Shown: piece by piece, positions 1 to 11,265 of the stretch
Numbering within the stretch: the stretch's first letter is position 1
How the letters are laid out: the number at the start of each line of letters is the position of its first letter
Assembly (NCBI GenBank): GCA_028554755.1
Contig: JAPTOF010000007.1
Location: 3,938,001 to 4,002,000, forward strand
Source of the DNA: Cordia subcordata
Lineage: Eukaryota; Streptophyta; Magnoliopsida; Boraginales; Cordiaceae
Reading direction: 5' to 3'
DNA length: 64,000 nt
The notes under the pieces: generated by a model
The model's input: only the letters and a program-made list of their open reading frames with translations
The model's database searches: none
What the model was told of the DNA's origin: nothing
Position numbers and translations under genes: made by a program

Positions 1-4
1 TCTG

Positions 5-1547
5 GACAGTGGGTGTTCAAATCATATGTTAGGTACAAAGTCACTTTTTAAAGAGCTTGATGAGTCAAAAAAATCTGAGGTAAGGCTAGGAGACAATAAG
101 AAAATTCAAGTGGAAGGAAAAGGTGTAATTGGTATAAAAACTAGCCTTGGTAATGTCAAGTTATTGCATGATGTGTTGTTTGTACCTGACTTGACTCACA
201 ATTTGTTAAGTATTGGCCAACTAATGAGTAATGGATACTCAATCTTGTTTGATGATGGGTCATGTGTTGTTAAAGATAAAAAATCTGATCAAACCATTGT
301 TACTGTTCAAATGGCTAACAATAAAATGGTTCCACTAGAAATTTCAATGGTTGAGAAAAGTGCATTGGTTGCAAAAGGTGAGAGTAGTGAGGCAAAAACA
401 TGGCATTTGCGATATAGGCATTTAAACATTAATGGGTTAAAGTTGCTGAAACAAAAAGAATTGGTTTTGGGTCTACCAAAAATTGTAGTCTTGGCTTTTG
501 TGAAGGGTGCATGTATGGAAAGCAAAGCAAAAAATCTTTTTCGGTAGGAAAGTCTTGGAGAGCAACTTGTTATCTTGACTTGGTGTATGCTGATCTTTGT
601 GGTCCTATGAGTATTTGTTCTTTTGGTGGCAATCGATATTTTCTGCTTTTCATAGATGATTTTAGTTGTATGAGTTGGGTCTATTTTTTGCAATCCAAAT
701 CAAAAGCATTTGATAATTTCAAAAGGTTTAAAGCTCTTGTGGAGAAACAAAGTGGGTGTTGCATAAAACTCTTCGTACAGATAGAGGAGGTGAATTTCTC
801 TCAACAAATTTCAAAGTTTTTTGTGAAAAGAATGGCATTCACAGAGAGCTCACTGCACCATACACGCCCGAGTAGAACGACATTGCTGAAAGAAAGAATC
901 GCACTGTGGTTGAGATGGCTAGAAGCATGATGAAAGAAAAAAATCTTCCAACTCAGTTTTGGGCATTTGCTATTGCTATCGCTTTGTACATTCTCAACAT
1001 TTCTCCTACAAAGGCTGTTTTGGATCAAACACCATATGAGGCTTGGAAAGGTAGAAAGCCACGGGTAAGCCACTTGAAAATTTTTGGTTGTGTAGCCTAT
1101 GCTTTGGTGAAGTCACAATCTCATAAATTTGATAATAAATCTGAAAAATGCATTTTCATTGGTTATAGTGCTCAATCCAAAGCATATAGGTTATATAACC
1201 CTTTGAGTGGCAAGGTGATTATTAGCAGAGATGTGGTGTTTAATGAAGATACAAGTTGGGCATGGAATGAAGGTGAAAGAAAAATGATTCAGGCCCTCGA
1301 AGATCATGAAATACCACCATTGGATTTAACACAAGCAACAAGTGGTTCAACTTCACTAAACAATACAACTTCATCTAGAACCACTACTTCAACATCCTCA
1401 AGCTCTTCTAGTGAAACTCCTCCAAGGAAATACAGGTCTTTGAAGGAAATTTATGAATCTTGTACATTTGCTTTATTTGTTGCAGATCCTGTATATTTTG
1501 GAGAAGCTATAAAGGAACAAGAATGGTGTAAAGCAATGGAAGAATAG
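5..1547 (+). pseudogene. copia-1 pol, protease end to integrase
   Basis: The reading begins with LDSGCSNHM, the copia aspartic protease active site. It continues through a LLHDVLFVPDLTHNLLSIGQ block and the WHLRYRHLNINGL zinc-finger region that precedes integrase. A frameshift near 485 moves the CMYGKQSKKSF part into another frame. The integrase core is seen as LVYADLCGPMS and FLLFIDDFS (590-670). A second frameshift near 760 separates the part with APYTPE, where a stop follows at about 873, and AERKNRTVVEMARSMM (880-940). The C-terminal part (906-1547) carries FWAFAIAIALYILN and FGCVAYALVKSQSHKFD, typical of the copia integrase tail, and a Ser/Thr-rich linker. It is a dead copy. Confidence 0.92.
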
Positions 1548-3042
1548 CTGTTTGCAATACAGAAAAATCAAACTTGGGTTTTGGTAGATTTGCCAGAAAG
1601 GAAAAATGTTATCGGGCTTAAATGGGTCTATCGCACTAAATACCTTGCGGATGGAGGCATACAAAAGCACAAAGCTTGATTAGTAGCAAAAGGTTATTCT
1701 CAACAATATGGCATTGATTTTGAAGAGACGTTCTCCCTCGTGGCTCGATTTGAAACGGTGAGAACTTTTCTAGCCTTGGCTGCTCAACTAAGTTGGCCTG
1801 TGTTTCAATTTGATGTTAAGTCTGCTTTTTTGAATGGTGAATTGGGAGAAGAAGTTTATGTCACACAACTTGAAGGGTTTATAATTAAAGGCCAAGAGAA
1901 TAAAGTTTATAAATTAAAGAAGGCACTTCATGGATTATAACAAGCTCCAAGAGCTTGGTATGAAAAAATTGACTCCTATTTTCTTGAAAGTGCATTTGAG
2001 AAAAGTAACAATGAACCAACTCTCTATTTTAAGAGAGAAGGTGAAAATGATTTCTTGGTGGTAAGTCTTTATGTTGAAGATATGATATATATGGGGTCAT
2101 GTGAAGAAATTGTTGCTAAAGTTCAAATCTCGCATGATGAAGAAATTTGAAATGTCTGATTTAGGCTTGCTATATTATTTTCTTGGTCTTGAGATTAAGC
2201 AAGGTGTAGATGGGATTTTTATATCACAAAGAAAATATGGAATGGATCTCTTGAAAAAATTCAATATGGAGAATTGTAAAGTGGCAACTACACCGATGAA
2301 TGTGAATGAAAAATTGAGCTTAGATGATGGTACAGAATTGGCAAATGCAACATATTTTAGAAGCCTAGTTAGAGGTTTGAACTATTTGTCTCATACAAGG
2401 CTGGATATTGTATTCTCTGTTGGAGTGGTGTCCAGCTTTATGCACAGGCCAACCAAACATCATCTTGGAGCTACCAAGCGAATATTGAGATATGCTGCAG
2501 GAACAATAGATTTTGGGATTTGGTACTCAAAAGCCTCAAATTTCAAATTAATTGGCTTTACTGACAGTGATTGGGCAGGTTGTTTGGATGATAGAAAAAG
2601 CACTTTTGGTTTCCTATTCAATCTTGGTTCTGGAGCAATCTCATTGAGTTCAAAGAAGCAAGAAGTTGTAGCATTATCAACTTCGGAGGCCGAGTATATA
2701 GCGGCAACTTTATCAGCTTGTCAAGCAATTTGGCTAAGGAGGCTACTTATTGATTTCCATCAAAAGCAAGAAGGTGCAATGGAGATATTTTGTGATAACA
2801 GGTCGACTATTGCTATGGCAAAAAATCCATCCTTCCACAGTCGAACAAAGCACATCGACATTCGATATCACTTTATCCGGAATATGGTACAAAATGGAGA
2901 AATTACTTTGAAGGCTTGTGGCATAAATGAACGGATTGCAGATATTCTACCCAAATCACTTCCTCAAGCAAAGCATGAAGATTTCAGATTGCAGTTGAGA
3001 GTTTGTAACTTTGAATCAAGAGGGAGTGTTGAAACAGAATAA
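1548..3042 (+). pseudogene. copia-1 pol, reverse transcriptase and RNase H
   Basis: After a stop at 1545-1547 the reverse transcriptase continues with [57 protein letters not shown] and QAPRAWYEKID. Stops interrupt it near 1680 and 1938. The catalytic loop reads LYVEDMIYM (about 2070-2096), so the usual YVDD is YVED and one of the two metal-binding aspartates is altered. RNase H (2560-3042) is uninterrupted, with DSDWAGCLDDRKST, STSEAEYIA and the tail HIDIRYHFIRN. The open frame 2101-3042 codes for 313 residues. The stops and the altered active site make it non-functional. Confidence 0.93.
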
Positions 3043-3307
3043 TTCAAAGTTGACTTAGTATTTTTAGGCATGTGTTTTTTTTTACTGATATTTGAATTGG
3101 TCATAGACTCTGTTTAGTTGTTGCTATTCTATAGCAATAGTGGATTAATTTTCTACAGAACTGTTGCTTAGAGATAGAAAATGCAGTTGATTTGACAGTC
3201 TATAAATAGACACACATAATAGCTATAATATGAATGCAGAAAGGACTTTGCCTTGTTCTCTTCATTTTGTGTTCAATTCTTTATCTTTTTTATGTTATAC
3301 TGCAACA
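3027..3307 (+). repeat. 3' LTR of copia-1
   Basis: The LTR starts with TGTTGA directly after the purine tract AGGGAG and ends with CAACA at 3303-3307, giving matching TGTTG/CAACA ends over 281 bp. A TATA box (TATAAATA) sits at 3201-3208, in the expected promoter position of the LTR. The 5' LTR is not available for comparison, so the outer end rests on the terminal inverted dinucleotides. Confidence 0.8.
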
Positions 3308-4906
3308 CTTCTTTGGCATGTTGCCACAGTGATCAAGTGACGACAACTTCCATGAACGCCCTCGGCAGCTATATCCTTAATGCTTCATAAGGATTAACTT
3401 TTATATATAGGTATGAGAACTTTCAGTTGTAGACGTCCAAGTTAAAAGAGATAATAAAGTTTAATATATTCTCTCTATATTCAAAATATCCTTTTCCACC
3501 TTCTAACACACATATCACCGCCACATCGCTTCAAGCTCTGAATTAATGGAAATCACTGTCATAGTCCAGATTGTAACGAACAAACCTGGATTATGATGGA
3601 TGTATTGCTTGCCCATTGCTTTTGTATGCGCCTGAAGATTATGGTCATTTGAGACTTTGCCATTTTTTAGCATGCTAGTGCTTTATGCTTGTAAGAAAAA
3701 ACTTGTCGATGTATAATACCCAGCTTAGCTACATGAGATAATCAGCTTCATAATATAGTTCTTTTGACTTGGTTCGAAAACCCATCACTTTAATATGGCC
3801 TTCTCCTGAGCTCATTATTGTGACCAGAATACTTGCGTGGAGAGTCGTTTTAATAATCCATGGCAAGAACACATATCTTTCGCAAAAGAAATGCAAAATC
3901 GACACCACATGGCTGCCTATGTCGAGATTGCTACAGATAAGCACATGTGGCCTTCTCTTCTGTGCCCATGTCGGCCACATGGCTACCCACGTCGTTTATT
4001 CTTGTCGGCATGAACAAAGCACATGTGGGCATTTTTGAATTATCAGATTGTATTTTTAAGTATACTTTAATGTGAAGCGATGTGCATATTGAGGCCCAAG
4101 ATGGCAATAGTGAGTCCCGATGCTACTGAGGCTGTACTCACACATCTTTTGCATATCCAATGTGCTGCTGGTGTATCATCGACACTATGCCCATCTTAGA
4201 AGCTCTTGATTCGCCTGGCTTCATCAAGTAGCGAGGCTAATTTTTGTGAATATTCCTATAACAATAAAAGAAATGTTATGCTGCACAGGCACATGTGAAT
4301 ATTGCTATAACAATAAAAGAAATGTTTCATTTTCCAAACCACATGGTAGTCTTGGCTTCTTTTGTCTATGCAATAGATAGTGTACTATTTTACTTGTACA
4401 TGACATTGGATCAGGTGAGGTAATGACTCTACCATTTTCTTTTTATGCATGGCTCTATAAAAATTAAATTGTGGAGAGGAGAAGAATATGGAATTCAAAG
4501 ATTTTTCTTTTTCTCTGGGATTGTAGTCATGGTTATAACCATTTATTCACTAGTTGTGGTTATACTGATATCAACCAGATCTAATTTTCTGCTTAAAGAA
4601 AGACAAATCAGAGCATGTAAAGTAAGGAAATCTTATCTATGTGTGATTTCTTGTCCCCGTCCGATAAGATTTGCACTCAGGTCGTTCAGGTCGGACATGC
4701 TTGTCTCCGTCCGATAAGAAGCACGTCTGGATCATAATTGGTGGCCTTTGCCGATCATGCTTGTTGGTAGTGCGTTCACGAGATACACAAAATGGATTGA
4801 GGAGCCACGGGCTTGCTCGATCATGGTAGTGGTATGACATCACCCAATAGTCGCTCCTCGATAACGCACGACTTGCCGATCCCAACAAAGGTATAGGTGG
4901 TCCCAA
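3308..4906. other. Unassigned DNA with a 33-bp direct repeat
   Basis: I see no gene here; the longest open frames are under 100 codons and none resembles a protein I know. Two 33-bp copies (4245-4277 and 4294-4326, one mismatch) of a sequence beginning TGTGAATATT lie 16 bp apart. A less AT-rich patch at 4640-4900 repeats the string CCGTCCGATAAGA at about 4657 and 4707. Confidence 0.5.
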
Positions 4907-5640
4907 TCAAAATGAGATGCCGTCTCGGCCGTGGAATTCACCTCTCCATCCATATTCAGCTATCCGAGACAGCCGATAATGAAGCAATCCAAGAATGGAA
5001 GGTGATGAAAATGTGAAGTGGGTAAAGTCACCTTTGGCTGACAAAGTCAAAACTAGCATGCAAATTTTGAACATTAAGGCAAGCTTCAAGATCTTCTATC
5101 AATGCAAATCTTGAAGCATGAAGGACGGTGCATAAAAATCCTAAAATTGCATGCAAAATGTTGAGAAAACAAAGTGAGGCTATTTGCTAGCTAAGAAAAA
5201 TGGTGCATGGCATTTAATGGATGAAGAAAATGGCTACCTTGTTTTAATTGTTTGTGTCCCTTTTTGGCCTATAAATAGCAAGCCCAAGAGAAGCATTTCA
5301 TCCAAGCAAGAAGCAACAATAAGCATTTAGAGAGAAAATATATAGAGTTTCTCCTGAATGTTTAGTTCTTCCATTTGTTATATATATTAGTGTAAGAGTG
5401 AGTTTATCCTAATTATAAAAGAAAATAAAATAGTTCTCTCCTTATTTTAGAGAGAAGGTTGTAAAATACTTTTACATGTAGTGAAATCCGCCTTACTTGC
5501 CCGTGGTCTTTGACTCAATTTGTTTGAGAGTTTTTCATATAAAATTTTTTTGTATCCCAATTATCCATTTTTCTCATTTCTTATTTTAGCTACATGATCT
5601 TGTTTCGGCACCCCTATCATTCCACTTTGCCACACCCCAA
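4907..5640 (+). mobile_element. Possible LTR-like or LARD remnant
   Basis: The stretch is built like an LTR. It has a GGCCTATAAATAGC promoter box (about 5267-5280), a purine-rich leader full of AGAAGCAA and AGAGAG, and a region of short T-runs ending near TTTCGGCACCCC (about 5603-5614). No internal coding domain and no second copy is present, so the class and both ends are uncertain. It could also be the promoter and 5' UTR of a lost gene. Confidence 0.3.
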
Positions 5641-5779
5641 CAGAAAATGAAGGTTCATCTTTATCCCGATGATACAAACCCCGTGGTCATCAGCGAGCAG
5701 AAAGTTGCGTGCGGCGTCCATCAAGAAAGTTCCGATAATAATGAACTCCGATCTGTTGAATTTTCTTACCAAGCGCAAA

Positions 5780-6142
5780 GATCATTACCTGTTCCAACAT
5801 GATGATCAGCACTTCATCCCTTCAAAGATGTAATGAACTTCTTGTCTAGCTCTCTAGCATGAAATTTCGAAGAAACTTGATAAGGATCAAAGCCTGCACT
5901 ACATGCCCTTCCAAATAGAGCACATGAAGAGAACTTCTTATTCAAAAGAACATGGACATCGAAAGCGCAGGGCTCGGCCACGATTCATCCACAATTTTCA
6001 CTAAGACAAAATAATCAGTGCCGTTGGATTGCTTAGGGAGGCTGGTTTCAATTACAACGCAGATGAGATTAACTCGCTGATTCATTGAAGCCAATGCGTT
6101 GACTATTTGCATGAATTTATAATCACCTTCTCTGCTTGCCAT
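5780..6142 (-). pseudogene. POT1-like telomere-binding protein, N-terminal fragment
   Basis: POT1 proteins bind the single-stranded telomere overhang through OB folds. The first 57 or so codons on the minus strand, from the ATG at 6140-6142, read MASREGDYKFMQIVNALASM, then NQRVNLICVVIETSLPKQ and IVDESWPSPALS, which I recognise as the start of the first OB fold of plant POT1. After a stop near 5943 the reading resumes in another frame with LLNKKFSSCALF, GFDPYQVSSKFH and ARELDKKFITSLKG (about 5945-5815), a later part of the same domain. Roughly 35 residues between the two parts are missing. No downstream exons are seen, so it is a truncated, frame-broken copy. Whether it is a retrocopy or a segment of a real gene cannot be decided here. 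Confidence 0.75.
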
Positions 6143-6587
6143 GCTTAGAGGTTAGCATGTATGCTAGCTATCTTTATTAAATAATTATTTATGCAAGATA
6201 AAGGTAGATTCTCAACATCTGTACTTATGTTTAGCATTAGGTTTTTCCAACCAGCCCAGAGTACGAACGCTTGTGCTTGTTTTCAATTCTAGCCGTTCTT
6301 TTTCCTTTTTTCCTCGTGGTTCTCTACCATTATAAAAGAGGATCTCAGCGGGAATTACTATTCTTCAGTTCTTCAAATGGCGCCAATCTGATCTTACAAA
6401 GAATAAGATGAAGTGATGACGGTCATCTTCTCTTGTGATGTTGGACCTGCAAGGCAAGGCTTCACGCCGGTGGGGTCCGGCATTAGCCCCTCTAATGATC
6501 TTTTAAGTATGTATTAACTAATTGTATGTATTGAAGAAGAAAAAGGAAGAGAGAGAGCTAGTATATTTTTGGATAGAATGGCCTACC
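6143..6587. other. Upstream flank of the POT1 fragment
   Basis: No gene is seen. A minus-strand promoter for the POT1 fragment may once have lain here, but I find no convincing TATA box at a fixed distance. A C/T-rich patch (6290-6325) and a plus-strand CATTATAAAAGAGG (6329-6342) are the only features. Confidence 0.4.
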
Positions 6588-6595
6588 TTTTTGTT

Positions 6596-7014
6596 TAGAA
6601 GTGGCAACGGGCACCCCGCGGGTCAACCGAACCCGTTTACAGCGAGTTTGGCGGGTCGGGTTGACCCGTTTAACAAATGGGTCCGGTGTATTAAAATCCT
6701 AAACCGACCTTAATGGGTTGGTGGGTTAGGCGGGTCGCTTTGGTGGGTTGGCGGGTATTTTTTGCAGGTTTGCGGGTCGTTTTGGCAAGTTGTGTGGGTT
6801 AGGCGGGTTCATGAGTCGTTTTTGTAAGTTAGGCGGGTCATTTTAACAAGTTCTCTGGTAATCCGCGGGTTGACCCAACCGACCCGCCAATTTGGAGGGT
6901 TGGGTCGGGTTGACCCGTTTGTCTAGCGGGTCACTAAATTGTCAACCCTAGTCCTATTTTTTGGGCGAGTTAGGCAGGTCAACCCGCGGGTCTCAACCCA
7001 TTTTGCCACCTCTA
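6596..7014. mobile_element. hAT-type MITE with perfect 8-bp target duplication
   Basis: The 419-bp element begins TAGAAGTGGCAACGGG and ends with the inverse of TAGAGGTGGCAAAATGGG. The interior is a mass of CGGGTTGACCCG and GGCGGGTCGG motifs, giving a GC-rich island in AT-rich DNA. The 8 bp on each side are identical (TTTTTGTT, 6588-6595 and 7015-7022), which is the hAT target-site size. There is no transposase. Confidence 0.9.
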
Positions 7015-7022
7015 TTTTTGTT

Positions 7023-7720
7023 GGTGTACTTAGGGGCTATTTATAGAGTGTCTCTTTGAACTTGTGGTCTTCTTGATAATTATTGGACCGTAAATCCATA
7101 ATTGGTTTGGGTTGGCGAAGGGCATAGCCCAATCCATATAAAATGGATTAACATTATGTTATTATTATTGTTCTTAGGATAATTATAATTATTATTACTA
7201 TTATAGGAATAAGATAATATATTCCATAATTAGATATTTATTTTTATAATCATATTTTAATATTAAATATAACTAATTTTTTTTATAAAATAATTGTGTT
7301 AATATTATAAATTTTAATTTTAATAGATTTAAAATAAAATTTGTCAAAAAAATACTAATAAAACTTATACTTTTGTCAATGTTGATTATATAGAATATGA
7401 AATTTATTTTATATTATTTCTTATTTATATTGGTGACAAAAAGGTAAAAATATAGAGAGATATTAGAGAAAGAATAGAAAAATAAAAAAAAAATACAAAA
7501 AGGGTAGAATTGCAAAAAAAAAAAAAAGGAAAACCTAAAAGCTACCTGAAAAGATAAAATTTTTAACTTTTGAGAAATGTTAGTTGAAACGCTAAAAACT
7601 ACTTGAAAAATTATTTAAAACGTTAGTTCACCAAGCAGCAATATTTTTAAAAAAATAGTGTCTTGACAAGTTAAAACACTAAAATCTACTTCAAAAGGTA
7701 TTTCCGCACACGCACTTAAT
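7023..7720. other. AT-rich intergenic DNA
   Basis: Long runs of A and T and no open frame of note. I see no gene or recognisable element. Confidence 0.6.
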
Positions 7721-8305
7721 ATATTTAACTCCATTGGGAGCAATTAGGACAACAGAAGGACTCCTGAATCTTACCTCAAGAATAGCCAAGGGTGTCGCAC
7801 CCCTTTCTTGTATTTATTACGAGTACTATCTCACTTAATGAGATTAATGTCCTATAGCAGTTTCTACAATAAAAAAATTCATAATCGAAAAGCTAAGCTT
7901 CAAATTGAATCTGTATTTTGAGGTCCAGTGATGATTGATCAAATTAAAGACAACCCGTTTTAATTGGTGAACAAGCATCAATTTAACAAATGAATCCTCT
8001 TAAATTTGATTTGGTGGTGCGTCGTTACAAGCTAGTTACGTGACATGTATTGCTCGTTAAATTATTAATATATTAAAGGAAAAAGAGAAAAATTTGCCAA
8101 TTTCTGATTACTCGCTTTCGTGAAATTGTTAAAAGGAATAATTGCAATAGAGATTTTGAATCATGTTGATATAAACTAAACATCTAACTTCCTATTTCTG
8201 GAATACATATGGAGTTATTTTCTTTGATTTCATTCTTTATTTTGGTGGTTATATAATAACTACATGTGGCAGCTTCTTGGAAATGCATGACATTGAAGCT
8301 TCTTG
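7721..8305. repeat. Block X, copy 1
   Basis: A block of about 580 bp that recurs at about 22,090-22,690, in shortened form at 54,870-55,185, and more diverged at 50,085-50,500. Shared landmarks are AGGACAACAGAAGGACTCC, TCGCACCCCTTTCTTGTAT, CTCACTTAATGAGATTAATG and TGGAATACATATGGAGTTAT. It has no open frame. It sits on the downstream side of the peptide-gene units, so it appears to have been copied with the array. Confidence 0.8.
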
Positions 8306-8566
8306 GTGGTTATGTGTGTGCGTGTCATTGATTCTCCCAACATGTGAAATTCGAACCTCAATTTTTATTGATATTTTTCTAGTATTCTTTTATGTTAGAA
8401 ATCATTCAGCCAAAAACAAGTCGTCATTGATTCTTTAATCCCTTTGGAAACAATTAATTTTCCCTCCATCCTCCCAAATCTAAACATTTAGCTAGTGTTA
8501 GAGTATCAAAAAGTGGCTGAGGGGTTACACCAACTTTTTGATCATTCAGTAAATATAGGTGGCACA

Positions 8567-9075
8567 TATTACGTCTAAGAATACAGTACAAAGCGCATTA
8601 CTCCTTGTGGTTTGGGCATTTAGCTGATTAATGTTTGTATTTTAAAACTTACTACATTATCCCTTGTACTTTTCAAAAAGGTGACACATAATGTTCTACT
8701 TTTATATTTTTTGTTTTAGTTAATTTATTGGATATCATAAGCATCTTTTTTTTTTTTTCATTTATAGGTATTAAAACTAGAAATATGTTATATATTTCTT
8801 CAAAAATACATAAATTTTTAGCTAATGATGACTAGATAATAATAGAAAACGAGCTGATGATTGACTTTTAAAAAGTACAAGGAAGTTATGTAGTAAGTTT
8901 TGAAAACATAGGTAGATTATCAGTAAATTGGACTAACTACAGAGGGTAATCAACTAATTAGATAAATTACGAAAGATTAATGTACTACTTTTTTAAAAAC
9001 ACAGAAAAATTATATAGTAAGATTTACAACACAAGAGATGGTCAACTAATTACAAAAATTACACGAGATAAAGTG
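8567..9075. mobile_element. MITE family M, copy 1
   Basis: The left end contains GCATTACTCCTTGTGGTTTG (about 8597). The right end reads, inverted, as a related AAATGCACTTTATCTCGTG, so the ends form imperfect inverted arms of about 40 bp. The interior (TTATTGGATATCATAAGCAT, about 8729) is closely matched at 10,320-10,695, and the right end alone recurs near 18,800-18,915. No coding capacity. Confidence 0.65.
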
Positions 9076-9089
9076 CATTTTCTTTTTGG

Positions 9090-9290
9090 AAATATGCAAT
9101 ATGTGAAACGAAAGCCTACGTAAGCTGAAGCCTCAGACCAAATAATTTAATCGTTCAATAGCATCTGTTCGCTCTTGCCTTTAAGCATGCATGCATGCAT
9201 ACACGAAAACGAAATTATATATAAACGACAAGCCACACAATTTTATTTATTTGACAATAATTCTCATCCGGACGCTAACATATCACACTG
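9090..9290 (-). pseudogene. Vestige of array unit A: downstream flank of a lost peptide gene
   Basis: This matches the sequence downstream of peptide gene E (46,070-46,180): CTTGCCT..AAG..GCATG..TACACGA, then ACAAGCCAC and TTTTATTTATTTGACAAT. In the intact units this stretch holds the minus-strand 3' UTR with an AATAAA signal. The coding exon that should follow at higher coordinates is absent; different, repetitive DNA begins at about 9291. Confidence 0.6.
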
Positions 9291-10319
9291 CTAGGTTCAC
9301 AAGTAAAATTAGTGTTGGAACTAGGTATAACCAATAATTATTTTAGTCTCTAATCAACTGTCTCAAAAACAAACTCATAAGAGCCATACCCTAGGTATAC
9401 GAGTGTGACTAGCATTGTAGCTAGGCATAACTAATAACTACCTTTGCCTCTTAACAATTGGCTCAATTTATTAGTTACACCTACAATGCTCACTTATAAG
9501 TTAATCAAATATCACTCCACAAACTAATGTGAGACATTATAATCACCTACATTAAGGAATTAATGTCCTTGTTAGGAGCACATACTCACAATCACACAAG
9601 ATTGGGTGGCATAGAACTCCAAATATATCTCTTGTGAGCTTAAGAGGTGGTTTCCATTGGTGGTGTAGGACTATAATGGTACTTCCTATGAGATTTAGAG
9701 GTGGCTCCTATCGTATACCTGGTGTAGCAATTCATTTTGTGTTGCACTTAACTTTTGTGTTCGACATGTGATTGGCTTTGAGGATCATTATCTCATGTTA
9801 ACAAGCCCAAACCCTAGGCTAGTGAGTGAGGCCTACATTGTAGGCATAATAAACAACTAATTTGACCTGTAATCAATTAGTCTGAAATAGTCAACCCAAA
9901 TCATTCCATAACTCACAACACCCACTAATATATCATTCAAATATGTCCTTACAAACAGATGTGAGGCATAACAAATTAAACACATTGGTTATTGTAGATC
10001 AAGTCCAAGTTTAAGCCTATTTTGAAGACAAGTTGAAAATCAATTAGAGTAGAAGCAGAAGATTAAGAGCCCAAATTCTTGTAGGGTTAAGAGCTGTTTC
10101 ATGTAAAGTTGGATATTCTAGATTGTAGTTAGTAGTAATACACCACACGCCAAGATATAGGTGTGACTTAAGAGGTTTAAATTCATAACTACGAGAGGAA
10201 CATTTTAACGTTTTCTTGTATAAAGTTAATTTAAAGTCATAAGTACGTGAGGAACGTTTTAACTTTTTCTTTTATAAAGTTAATTTGTAATAGTTATTGA
10301 TCATTAGTGGATTTTTTAG
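9291..10319. repeat. Degenerate internally repeated DNA replacing gene A
   Basis: Related segments recur three times (about 9291, 9385 and 9808) around the pattern CCCTAGGTATACGAGTG, GCATTGTAGCTAGGCATAA, then a TCAATTGG-like tract and ACTAATGTGAGACAT. The spacing between the two best copies is about 425 bp. There is no open frame. It lies exactly where the coding exon of unit A is expected. The element class is not recognised. Confidence 0.5.
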
Positions 10320-10695
10320 GTAAAATACATTTACCCTCTTGTGTTTTGTAAAAGGTGACACATATTATGTCTAACAATATGGTACAATACATGTTACCCC
10401 TTGTGGTTTGTGTAATTAGTTGATATTTTAAAACTTATTACATTATCCCCTATGCTTTTAAAAAGTGACACATAATATCCTATTTTTATGTTTTTGGTTT
10501 AAATTAATTTATTGGATATCATAAGCATCTTTTTTCATTTATATATAGGTATTAAAACTTGAAATATGTTATATATTTTTGCAAAAATACATAAACTTTT
10601 AGCTAACGATAACTAGATAATAATAGAAAAAGAGGTGATGATCGACTTTTAAAAAGTACAAGAGAGTAATGTGATAAGTTTTGAAAACAGACAAT
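10320..10695. mobile_element. MITE family M, copy 2 (right end truncated)
   Basis: It shares long stretches with 8567-8910, including GGTGACACATAAT, TTATTGGATATCATAAGCAT and AACTAGATAATAATAGAAAA. It begins with AAATACATTTACCCTCTTGT and TACCCCTTGTGGTTTGTG. The match stops at about 10,693, where the other arm should follow. Two of the three family members therefore lie within unit A. Confidence 0.65.
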
Positions 10696-10929
10696 AACCT
10701 CTACTCGAACAAATTGACGTCCTTGTACCAATTCCATTATTTGGTTACTGACAGATTTTAAGAACAATTAGAACCACGTCTCATTCACATGATCCCTATA
10801 GTTGTTCTAAGGAATTATATCATAATCAAAATAAGAAAAGATGGTGCAATATAATGTAATGACCAAATATTATTAATATAACTCGTATGTGAACAATTCA
10901 AAAAATACAATAAATGACTGATTTTAGAA

Positions 10930-11265
10930 TACTATTCCTAACAAAGAGGAAAACAAGAGGTGCCCAATATGAGAATATGAGTTGTGATAAGAGAGTTTTA
11001 AGTTGGTTTATAAGATGGCTAAGTCGTAGGTTTTTGTACATACAGTCACAATTTATAATAACAAATTGGCAATGGGGGGTCCACTAAATGAGGCAAGACA
11101 AAGTGGGATGCCCATTTTGGCATGGGAATTCAAACGATTAAGATGATGAATTGCAAGAAAGGAAATTTTTTTGTCCGCGTGAAGAAGTGTAAAGAGATGA
11201 TGCCACCTTCCGAGTGGATTGAGGTAGAACCAAAAGTGGGTTAATTTCATTATAAGTTTTTGTTT
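10930..11265 (-). promoter_or_regulatory. Orphan promoter of array unit A
   Basis: On the minus strand this aligns with the promoter and leader of gene E (47,040-47,350). Plus-strand landmarks are GGGGTCCACTAAATGAGGCA, AGACAAAGTGGGATGCCCAT and TTTGTCCGCGTGAAG. The TATA box of the other units is degraded here: TTTATATA has become TTTTTGTACATA near 11,031. No coding exon follows on the minus strand, so the promoter has no gene. An open frame across it (11,053-11,250) is a chance frame. Confidence 0.65.

Larger units (their letters stand above)
1..3307 (+). mobile_element. Ty1/copia LTR retrotransposon, 3' part (copia-1), decayed
   Basis: The window opens inside the element, at the protease Asp-Ser-Gly. 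Protease, GAG-pre-integrase, integrase, reverse transcriptase and RNase H follow in the copia order, then a purine-rich AGGGAG tract at 3021-3026 and a 3' LTR. The 5' LTR and gag lie outside the window. Frameshifts near 485 and 760 and stop codons at about 1545, 1680 and 1938 mean that no complete polyprotein can be made. Confidence 0.95.

Noticed and set aside
3729..4038. Overlapping open frames on both strands of 83 and 89 codons
   Set aside because: No similarity to known proteins, no promoter, low coding character on either strand.
5647..5805. Short plus-strand frame starting MKVHLYPDDTNPVV opposite the POT1 fragment
   Set aside because: Could be coding in appearance, but it is short, lacks context, and may be an antisense frame of decayed POT1 sequence.
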